Assembly: GCF_042186555.1 (NCBI RefSeq)
Contig: NC_133335.1
Location: 180,321,419-180,385,418, forward strand
Direction of reading: 5' to 3'
Length of the DNA stretch: 64,000 bases
Origin: Aquarana catesbeiana
Taxonomy: Eukaryota; Chordata; Amphibia; Anura; Ranidae
Part shown: positions 55,751 through 64,000 of the stretch, one piece after another
Numbering within the stretch: position 1 is the first letter of the stretch
Layout: each line of letters begins with the position of its first letter
The notes under the pieces: model-generated
The model's input: only the letters and a program-made list of their open reading frames with translations
Database searches by the model: none
Told to the model about the DNA's origin: nothing
Program-made: the position numbers and the translations under genes

Positions 55751-57196
55751 CTTAGGCTCCATGCACACTGAAGCTCAAAAAAGCCTTTTCTGGACACCAG
55801 ATTGCTGGCAGAAAACGCTGGTTGAAAAACGTGCTTTTAACAGCATTTTGCACTAGCGTTTATGAGCGTTTTTTATCGTTAGCGTTTATGGGCGTTTTTA
55901 ATAAAAATACACAGAGGACACTCCAAACATCCCACAATGCATTCCAAACTCCCACAATGCATTGAAAAAATAGAACGCCGAGCGCTAATTAACGCGCGTT
56001 TATGAGTGTTTATGCGCGTTTGGCGGTTTTTGGCTTTTTTTTGGCGGTGAAAAACAGCACTTTGAACGTGAATTTCTGGCGTTCAGAAAAAAGCCCATAA
56101 ACGCCACTGCTCATTAACCGCCTGCCGACCGCCGGCCGTCAATTGACGGCCAGGCAGCGCAGCTCTTGTTGCGGGTGGGCGTCATATGACGTCCTCGCTT
56201 TCCTAGGCCACCAGGGGGCGCGCGCGCGCCGCCGCCGGTGATCGCGCGCGCCCGCCGTGTCACTAGGCACCCGGTGCGCGTGCCCAGCGGCCGCGATGTC
56301 CGCCGGGCACCCGCGATTACCGGTAACACAGCAGGACCGTGGATCTGTGTGTGTAAACACACAGATCCACGGTCCTGTCAGAGGAGAGGAGACCGATGGT
56401 ATGTTCCCAGTACAGCGGAACACCGATCGGTCTCCTCCCCTAGTGAGTCCCCGCCCCCTACAGTTAGAATCACTCCCTAGCAACACAGTTAACCCCTCGA
56501 TCACCACCTAGTCACATTTATACAGTAATCAATGCATTTTTATAGCACGGATCGCTGTATAAATGTGAATGGTCCCAAATATGTGTCAAAAGTGTCCGAT
56601 GTGTCCGCCGCAATATCGCAGTCACAATAAAAATCGCAGATCGCCGCCATTACTAGTAAAAAAATTTTAAAAAATTAAAATGTTATAAAACTATCCCCTA
56701 TTTTGTAGACGCTATAACTTTTGCGCAAACCAATCAATATACGCTTATTGCGATTTTTTTTTACCAAAAATATGTACAAGAATACATATCGGCCTAAACT
56801 GAGAAAAAATTTGTTTTAAAGAAAAAAAAAATTGGATATTTATTATCGCAAAAGGTAAAAGTGATTGTGTTTTTTTAAAAACTTGTCACTCTTCTTTTGT
56901 TTATAGCGCAAAAAATAAAAACCGCAGAGGTGATCAAATATCACCAAAAGAAAGCTCTATTTGTGGGGAAAAAATGATAACAATTTCATTTGGGTACAGT
57001 GTTGTATGACCGCGCAATTGTCATTCAAAGTGCGACAGCGCTGAAAGCTGAAAAATGGCTTGGGCAGGAAGGGGGCGAAAATGCCCAGTATTGAGGTGGT
57101 TAAAGCTAAAAAACGTCCATGTGTGCATGGACATATAGGATAACATAGAGTGGAGTAAACTGCAGTTTATGAGCTCCAGTGTGCATGGAGCCTAAG
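55751..57196. mobile_element. MITE with 26-bp TIRs, hosting piggyBac-like copy D
   Basis: CTTAGGCTCCATGCACACTG (55751-) faces its complement ending at 57196; the 26-bp TIRs differ at one position. Without the insertion it is about 456 bp, rich in GCGTTTATGAGCGTTTTT motifs. No coding capacity; class not assigned. Confidence 0.9.
56114..57103 (+). mobile_element. Non-autonomous piggyBac-like element, copy D
   Basis: TTAA at 56114-56117 and 57100-57103, inserted in the MITE above. Ends CCGCCTGCCGACCGCCGGCC and GCCCAGTATTGAGGTGG. Shared hairpin GTGTGTGTAAACACACAGAT and block AAAAGAAAGCTCTATTTGTG. Non-coding. Confidence 0.88.
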
Positions 57197-57602
57197 TATC
57201 AATTGCTGGGAGTCATCTGTATTTCTAATGTAAAAAAAAGGCATGTATCTTTTCTACTACTACTCTTTTACAGCAACACATGGTAACTCAAATGAAGTGC
57301 CATTCATTCTCAATGGTGCCCCAATGTATCTTTTGAGGGGCATGCATTGTAACACAGTGCAACCCCCGACAATGCAGAGTAGTGCTCTCCTAGGTAGGTG
57401 CTAGAGTAGTTAGAATAGTTTTTGGCTACTCTGTTTAGCAGAGGAGCAGCTAGGTAAATTTGTGTGGGCTGTCTGCTTAACAGAAACTGAATATTCAGTT
57501 CTGCTGCTCAGTGTGCCCTGGTGCTGCTTATACTGTCTGAGTGTCCCTGTGTCCAAGCAACCTATGAATGTTCTGGACTATAGGTGGAGACCATGCAGAT
57601 TA

Positions 57603-57813
57603 CCCTGTTTCCCCAAAATAAGACCTAGCGTGATTGTCAGTGATGGCTGCAATATAAGCCCTACCCCCCAAATAAGCCCTACCCTGTTTCCCCGAAAATA
57701 AGCCCTACCCTGAAAAGAAGACCTACAAGGACTTTAACTAGGGCTTATTTGGGGGGCTTATATTGCAGCCATCACCGATAATCATGCTAGGTCTTATTTT
57801 CGGGGAAACAGGG
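57603..57813. mobile_element. Palindromic MITE (CCCTGTTTCCCC ends)
   Basis: CCCTGTTTCCCCAAAATAAG faces CTTATTTTCGGGGAAACAGG(G). TA flanks both sides (57601-57602, 57814-57815). A second internal CCCTGTTTCCCCGAAAATAA at 57683 marks a partial duplication. Confidence 0.85.
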
Positions 57814-58218
57814 TAATAGCATGGATATTCATACAGCCCTGGCCAATTGGAAGGGGAGGAGCCCCTATGCATGCTGGGTGCTGGTATTTATGTTCTAGGA
57901 TCACATGGGCTGCTGTTCATTCCTAGCAGATGATTGCACCAGGCTGGAGGAGAGGTGCTGCTTCCCCTGGCACGCTGCCATGTGGCCTCAGATGAGTGAC
58001 CTGAGGGCCTGGATTGCTGACATGCGGCCTCAGGTGACCCCAGGGCCTGAAGACTGCGTGGCTGACCCTTGTCCTACCATACCTGACAGGGGGAGAGTCT
58101 ACAGTGCATCTGGTCTGTTATCATGTAGAGAGAGAAGGCTGCTGGTGGTGCTTCAGGAGCCTTGTGAGTACAGACACCCTAGGAGCACTAGACAGTTAAT
58201 CACCCTCTTGTGCTTTAA

Positions 58219-58690
58219 AGCGGAGTTCCAGCCTCTTTAAAAATAAAATAAATATAATAAATAATGTAGCTGCTGACTTTCAACACAAGGGCGCTTATCT
58301 GTCCAGGGATCCCGCGATGTCGCTCCCCCGAAGCAGATTCCTCCATCAACTTGGGTGCAGATGCCGGCTTGCAACTAAGGGAAACTGGCAGTGAAGCCTT
58401 CAGGCTTCACAGCCGGTTTCCTACTGCGCATGCGTGAGTCACGCTGCGCTTTGAGAATGGGCCCATCATCTTCTGGGACACACACAGGTCACAGAAGGCA
58501 ACAGGGGGCAGGAGGAGGGGCCGCTGCAAATCTGGAAAAGACGTACCTCACTGCGGCGGTGTAGGACGGAAGCCCTGCTGGTAAACCGTATAAAACGTCC
58601 CCCCCCCCCAAAAAAAGGGGATATCCAAATATGAGGGGGAGTGGGGTGCTCATTTGGATTACACCTACTTTGATTTTAGCTTGGAACTCT
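58219..58690. mobile_element. TTAA MITE (AGCGGAGTTCCAGC / GCTTGGAACTCT ends)
   Basis: TTAA at 58215-58218 and 58691-58694. Third member of the family seen at 9150 and 40503 (GCTGCTGACTTT, GTGAAGCCTTCAGGCTTCAC hairpin, TACTGCGCATGCG). Confidence 0.82.
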
Positions 58691-58748
58691 TTAAGTCAGC
58701 TGAGTGTCCACACAAAGACCACACTGGCTAGTGTTTTTAGGACTGCAC

Positions 58749-59150
58749 TTAGACCCCTTTCACACTGGCACCGCTCCACATTAGCGGTAAAGCGCCGCTA
58801 GTTTTAGCGGTGCTTTTCAGCCGTTAGCGGGGCACTTTTAACCCCCGATAGCAGCTGAAGAAAGGGGTAAATGCGCCTGAAAAGCACCGATGTTGAACCG
58901 CTTTGCAGGCACTTCGGCAGCGGTGCCCATTCATTTCAATGGGCAGGGGCGGTGGAGGAACGGTGTATACACCGCTCCTATACCGCTCCAAAGATGCTGC
59001 TTGCAGGACTTTTTCTAACATCCTGCAAGCGCACCGCCCCAGTGTAAAAGCACTCAGGCTTTCACACTAGGGCTGCAGGGGAGGTGATTTTTAGGCTCTA
59101 TTTTTAGCCCTTTAGCACCTGAAAAACGCCTCAGTGTGAAAGGGGTCTAA
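58749..59150. mobile_element. MITE with TTAGACCCCTTTCACACTG ends
   Basis: Perfect 19-bp TIRs (58749-58767 and 59132-59150). The interior has AGCGGTGC/GCACCGCT motifs and no open frame. TSD not resolved. Confidence 0.9.
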
Positions 59151-59328
59151 GGGACATTGCTCAGTTCTGCAAATGCGAAGAAGTCTGTATCTACCTACTG
59201 CAAGGACTTTAGCCAAGTTCCAGCGGCTCCTGTGGGGGGTAGCACTACAGCAGTAACGTGCAATGCGGTGCACTGCCAAATATAGAGCATGCAGAATGAA
59301 TGGCACTGCATTGCACCAAGGTGTATAA

Positions 59329-59703
59329 CATACCTCCCAACATTTTGAGATGGGAACGAGGGAAACTACTAGCAAACGTATGTACGCATAGGACACGCCT
59401 CCTGCCACACCCCCTTAAAGAAGAATTAACCAAAAACAAAAGGTTAATTAAATCCACAAGGGCTTTTTTTTTACCACTACTATTCGTTTATATTGGCTTT
59501 TAAAACTTAGAAATGCAGCAATTTAGAATTTAGATGAAAGGTTTAGCACTGGGAAACACTTTTTGAAAGATAAAAAGTGCATTTTATATACAACTATATA
59601 GATCATTCCAAAATGAGGGACAAATGAGGAGGAAAGAGGGACAGAGGAACATTGCTCCAAATCAGGGACAGTCCCTCGAAATCAGGGACAGTTGGGAGCT
59701 ATG
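59329..59703. mobile_element. hAT MITE (CATACCTCCCAAC end), copy 2
   Basis: CATACCTCCCAAC and GTTGGGAGCTATG ends, colinear with 47908-48275 throughout. Flanks share TATAACA but not in a clean 8-bp frame, so the TSD is uncertain. Confidence 0.8.
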
Positions 59704-61259
59704 TTATAACATTGCCACAGGTTGAAGTTGCTAACAGCACAAGTATGGATATCAGAAGTTCTGTCTTTAAGTGACCCTAGCAGTCATCCTCTTTTATCTG
59801 CTCTTTTTTGGTCTGTAGCCCTACCATTTTAAGTATCTGTTTGATAAGCGCAGATATAACAACATTTGCTCAGTCTAGTGAGCTCCTAACTTCATGTGCT
59901 GCATCTCAAGCAGTGTTTCCAGACCTGGCAGTGCACCTCTGTGAACTGTAGAACACCTCCCCACCATGTTTTGCAGATTAGAAGAGAGGGGGTTTGTATT
60001 GCAGCCTTAAAGAACTTCCTGACCTAGTTTGACAATGCTGCTCCTACATAGATACAGTATGTGCGTTTTGTCACCCTTGGTCAGGAAGTGTGTTACTTGC
60101 ATGATCCCCAGGTGAAAATAAAATGAAAAAAAAAAAAAACAAATGCAGCCACCGCATCCAAGGATTGGTAAGCTGCAGTATATTTCATTTTTATCTTGGG
60201 TTTAGATACGCTTTCAGTGTGACTTTCCCAAGCCGTGTGCTGGTTCTGGGTACAAAACTTAAGACAGTCATTGCCAGACAACTAATATTTTCATAAAAAG
60301 CCAGCAAAGACATTCTTCATATTCTTCCTTTGCATCAATAGCCCCTCCACTGATTTATAGCTTTGAAATTCCCAGCAAAGATCCCCTTCATTCCTGTCTC
60401 ATTTCCTTGTGCAGAGAATCTATATAAAAATGTCCTTTGAAATCCACAGGTCCAGCACATCCAGACAAGCACAGCATAGCAACCAGATATTGGCAGGAGA
60501 GCTTCGGTGTAGAAGATCTGCGTTTCAGGCTGTGGAAATAAGTGAAATAAGTAAAAATTTATCATTTCTATCTAATATAACAAACTGCAGCAGTTAATTC
60601 CGAAGTACATGTATACAAATCAGAATTTAGTCTGAGTTAGATGGAAAAAAATGAGGGCATAACTACAGACGGAATTGAATTTCTTGCTACTAAGTGATTT
60701 CAACTGTTGTTGGCAGTCATCTAACTTGCCACACATTAAAATGAATGCGCTGCAAATAAGGTGATTGCCAACAAATGGTTTAATCGCTCACTAGTAAGGA
60801 TGAGGTTTGTTTGGGTTCACCACTATCATGGGTTTGCTGTAGATCCAGCTCATTCAAAATTTAAACAAGAACAATATAACAGCGCAGGCACTCCTAGTGT
60901 AAACCAGCAATAACCACAATTGTACACAGATAGTTGTCTTAAAAAATGTATGAAGGAATCAATGGTAAAGCAATAAATAAATGAATAATCAATAAACCAT
61001 GATAACCCAATGCCCCAAAATGTCCATAGACAAAGATAAACTGGATTGACTGGTGTCTTTATTCAGCCTTACCAACTATGTAACTATATGACATCTCCTG
61101 GTGGTAAAGTGAGGCCTAGAGCAAAAAAGAAAGAAGAGACGAATAGTGAAGGGCCGGGCATGACCGTGTGTAAAGAGGAGGCAAGGTAAAAAGGCAAGGA
61201 AGTTGTTGCAAGAAAGGGGAGTAGAAGGATTGTTGGCAAATGAATAGAGTGGGAGGGGT
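59704..61259. other. Unassigned stretch
   Basis: AT-rich with short open frames only. No recognised domain or paired repeats. Confidence 0.5.
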
Positions 61260-61790
61260 TTTGTTTATTTAAGGGGGAGGCGGGGCTCCTGGGCAGCTAT
61301 GGCCAATATATCCTGGCCTGGTTGTGGGCAGCTGCCGCTACCAGGGGACCGGAATGGCTTCACAGCCAAGTGTCCTCCCTGCTCCAGGATCAGGCATCGG
61401 GGTCAGCAGCGGGGGGACAGGAGTCGCAACGGCCTCGGAGGTCTAGGCCTCTGGAGCACTTTTCACCGGGACCCTTCCCCAGAGCTTCGCGCCACATTAG
61501 GAGCCCCGCACAGGAACCATCAGGCCCACAGGCGAAGCACCCTTCAGCTTCCGTGAGTGGTGGTCCTGGTCGGAATCCTCACCATCGGCGAAGCTTGGTG
61601 GTCGGGGGTTACGGGCCGCGAATGCGCCTCTCCCCCGCCTGCTCGTCACACATGTCAGGTGCTTGAGGACTTCTCCCCCTCAAGGGTGCCAGCGTGTGGG
61701 GAGTCTCAGCGAGGGAGAAGCACAGCCACGTTACCAGACGCAGGCGGCGGCTCCACTGATGTGACGGGCACATGATGAGTATGAGTGGTT
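61260..61790. other. GC-rich segment, no confirmed gene
   Basis: Clearly richer in G, C and CpG than its flanks. Overlapping plus-strand frames 61299-61556 and 61322-61666 (85 and 114 codons) show no known domain; either could be the 5' region of a LINE or a CpG-rich repeat. 61960-62220 next to it has one arm of a possible SINE-like repeat. Confidence 0.3.
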
Positions 61791-62345
61791 GGGCAGTATC
61801 AAGAAGGTTGGGGACATCTGGGCTACACTGGTCATGAATATTCAAGAGGCTGACCATAAGCACCTCTGTGTGGCAGAGCTCCAGATAACCCTGCCCTTGA
61901 ATACACAGCAGAACAATTCAGCCCAACAGCCTCTGTAAAGTGGGCAGAAAAACCAGGACTGCAATTACCAGTGGCAATAAAACTTTATTAGCAAATAATA
62001 TCCACTCACATGTAAAGGGCCACAGTGTGCGCCTGGGGAGAAGACCGTGAACCAATGGACAAACAATACAGCTTCCTGACATCGTTCCATGGAGCAGCCA
62101 GCGTTGAGCGCAGCTTTCCTCCGGTGGTGCTTTCCTTGCACTGTCCTGTTTCTCTCTCCTTCCCCTCGATTGACCATGAGTCAGGAAGCTGGATTGCTTG
62201 TTTTTGTATACCAAGCTCTGTTGGTTTCTACAGCTCCAGTCATCTCTAGTGCAGAACTGTTGTCTAGAGGTCTGATTTGGGGCAATGGGTCTATTTTTTT
62301 TTTTTGCTCATTTAAAATCTGCAGTCTAGGCAAATTTAGAATTTA
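61791..62345. other. Unassigned stretch
   Basis: No gene or well-defined element seen. Confidence 0.45.
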
Positions 62346-63303
62346 TTAACCGCTTCAGCCCCGGAAGAATTTACCTCCTTCCTGACCAGAGCACTTTTTG
62401 CGATTCGGCACTGCGTCGCTTTAACTGACAATTGCGCGGTCATGCGACGTGGCTCTGAAACAAAATTGACGTCCTTTTTTTCCCACAAATAGAGCTGTCT
62501 TTTGGTGGTATTTGATCACCTCTGCGATTTGTATTTTTTGCGCTATAAACAAAATAAGACTGGCAATTTTGAAAAAAACTCATTATTTTTACTTTTTGCT
62601 ATAATAAATATCCCCCAAAAATATATAAAAAAACATTTTTTTTTCCTCAGTTTAGGCCGATAGATATTCTTCTACATATTTTTGGTAAAAAAAAAATCGC
62701 AATAAGCGTTTATTGATTGGTTTGCGCAAAAGTTATAGCGTTTACAAAATAGGGGATAGTTTTATGGCATTTTTATAAATAATTTTTTTTTTACTAGTAA
62801 TGGCGGCGATCAGCGATTTTTATTTTTATTGCGACGTTATGGCGGACATGTCGGACATTTTTGACACATTTTTGCTATAAAAATGCACTGATTCCTGTGT
62901 AAATGACACTGGCAGTGAAGGGGTTAACCACTAGGGGGCGTGGAGGGGTTAAGTAGGTCCTAAGGGAGTGATTCTAACTGTAGGGGGGATGGGCTGTGTA
63001 TGTGATGTCATTGATCTCTGCTCCAATGACAGGGAGCAGAGATCCAGTGACACTGTCACTAGGCAGAATGGGGAGATGCTGTTTACAACAGCATCTCCCC
63101 ATTCGTCCTCTCCGTGAGGTGATTGCGGGTATGCCAGCGGCGATCGAGTCTGTGGGACCTGCGACCCGACTCACGGAGATCGCTGCAGGGGCGCGCGCAC
63201 GGCGGCAAATTCAAAGTAACGTACAGGTACATTACTTTGCGCTGCCGTGCCTTTTTGCCGACGTATATGTACAGGAGCCGGTTCCCGGGAGCTGGTTTGT
63301 TAA
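62346..63303 (-). mobile_element. Non-autonomous piggyBac-like element, copy E (inverted)
   Basis: The left edge TTAACCGCTTCAGCCCCGG is the complement of the right ends of copies A-C. Blocks appear in reverse order (CACAAATAGAGCTGTCTTTT, TTACTAGTAATGGCGG). The far end is diverged; the nearest TTAA is 63300-63303. GCCGACGTATATGTAC near 63258 matches 2608-2625 of the piggyBac-type element at the window start. Confidence 0.75.
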
Positions 63304-63791
63304 GCGTAAGAAATTTAGTCAAGTGTGAACAAGCTGTTGAAGTTCTCTGGTGTTCAAAAATATTTGTAGTTATTGGCTCATAGAGAATACACTTTATTGT
63401 TTATTTGAAGCAAAACCCTGCCTTGTCTCTCTCTGCTATATTGAGGCCTAACCAAGCTGCTTACATACTTTGCATCTGCTGTACAATATTTGCGGCTATT
63501 GTCTGTAAAATAATACACTCATTTCTATTTCAGGATAAAACCTGCAGCATCTTTCCCTCCTATATTGCAATTTAACACAACTGCTTACATACTGTAATTG
63601 TCATTTTTTTTTTTTTTTTTTTATACTTTATATTTTATATATTTTTTTTATAAGAATAAACTTGCCTTGTCTTCTTATTTGCTGCTTATTCAAGTGCTTG
63701 CATACTGTCCTGATGCTAGCCGATTCCTACACATACCTGAAGTCTATATTTTGATATTATGATAATTTAGGATACAGGGATGAGAAGGGTT
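63304..63791. repeat. Degenerate ~120-bp tandem repeat, three units
   Basis: AAAACCCTGCCTTGTC (63413), TAAAACCTGCAGCATC (63537) and AATAAACTTGCCTTGTC (63655) each lead into a TGCTTRCATACT block about 50 bp on. The units are strongly diverged, with a T-run at 63606-63622. Confidence 0.55.
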
Positions 63792-63795
63792 TTAA

Positions 63796-64000
63796 AGCGG
63801 AAGTAAACCCATCCATAAAACAGTTACATTTCCGGCACGTGCCGGAAATGTATCACTCCCATTGGTTGTGCTCTCAACCAAACTGTCAAGCCATCCAATG
63901 GCTGGTGTCATAACTGATCACATGTGCAGCATCATGACAGTTGTAGATTAAACAGAGGCAAAGATAGCAGCTTCCTTGGCTGAAAACGATAGCAGGGTTT
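63796..64000. mobile_element. TTAA MITE start, open at right window edge
   Basis: AGCGGAAGTAAACCCATCC after TTAA (63792-63795). A perfect palindrome TTTCCGGCACGTGCCGGAAA lies at about 63830-63849. The right end is outside the window. Confidence 0.5.

Larger units (their letters stand above)
57378..59249 (+). mobile_element. LTR-like sequence, copy 3, interrupted by three MITEs
   Basis: TAGTGCTCTCCTAGGTAGGTGCTAG at the left parallels the TGTAGCACCCTCTACC start of copy 1. A CCAATTGGAAGGGGAGGAGC block with a following TATTTATG (about 57843-57890) fits the promoter region, and the end reads GGGTAGCACTACA. MITEs at 57603, 58219 and 58749 break it. Start and homology are approximate; the 111-codon frame at 57905-58240 has no known domain. 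Confidence 0.35.

Noticed and set aside
58749..59150. 3-bp TTA/TAA TSD for the TTAGACCCC MITE
   Set aside because: The triplets are complementary (TTA left, TAA right), so they are part of the inverted repeat and not a direct duplication.
1..64000. tRNA, rRNA or microRNA genes
   Set aside because: No cloverleaf, rRNA core motif or convincing short conserved hairpin was recognised; the many hairpins belong to mobile elements.

Overview
The window looks like nuclear DNA of an anuran amphibian, most likely a ranid frog. That call rests on recognising several interspersed repeat families from ranid genomes, above all a roughly 1-kb element ending in CCRCTTC next to TTAA. I could not check it by search. 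I see no convincing host protein-coding exon, rRNA or tRNA gene. The DNA is intergenic or intronic and is made almost entirely of transposable elements, many nested inside one another. Element boundaries were read directly from terminal inverted repeats (TIRs), target-site duplications (TSDs) and comparison between copies.

Layout. 0-2.6 kb: one end of a large piggyBac-type element, with a transposase C-terminal cysteine-rich fragment on the minus strand and a 355-bp tandem repeat. 2.6-3.4 kb: an LTR-like sequence. 5-6 kb: a palindromic element and a Harbinger-like MITE. 6.6-7.5 kb: a non-autonomous piggyBac-like copy. 9-11.8 kb: a 2.8-kb foldback with two nested MITEs whose empty sites survive in the opposite arm. 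12.3-13.4 kb: a second LTR-like copy. 16.7-17.7 kb: a hAT-like fragment with a hairpin and a minisatellite. 19-20.4 kb: two TTAA elements sharing one TTAA. 20.9-30.9 kb: a nested complex holding a hAT element with a 36-bp minisatellite, a Tc1 element split by a 3.3-kb hAT element with two minisatellites, and a truncated hAT-like element with a 2.9-kb minisatellite. 31-35.5 kb: one hAT MITE and otherwise unassigned DNA. 35.5-36.4 kb: an L1-type ORF2 C-terminal fragment. 37.8-43.8 kb: piggyBac-like, hAT and Harbinger-like elements and a palindromic Tc1. 44.6-49.8 kb: hAT MITEs, a piggyBac-like copy carrying a minisatellite and a nested foldback, and a solo LTR. 50.5-55.4 kb: a nearly complete Tc1 (one frameshift), a TTAA MITE, a Tc1-type MITE and a decayed Tc1. 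55.7-59.7 kb: a piggyBac-like copy nested in a MITE, and a third LTR-like copy hit by three MITEs. 62.3-63.3 kb: an inverted piggyBac-like copy. 63.8 kb to the end: a TTAA element that runs off the window.

Three themes stand out. First, the piggyBac transposase fragment lies in an element whose end matches the ends of the abundant 1-kb TTAA elements, which links that family to its probable enzyme source. Second, four hAT or hAT-like elements each pair a hairpin with an expanded minisatellite. Third, two large foldbacks are flanked by about 16-bp direct repeats, which is more like retrotransposon integration than cut-and-paste transposition. All recognised coding sequences are transposon-derived, and all are broken.
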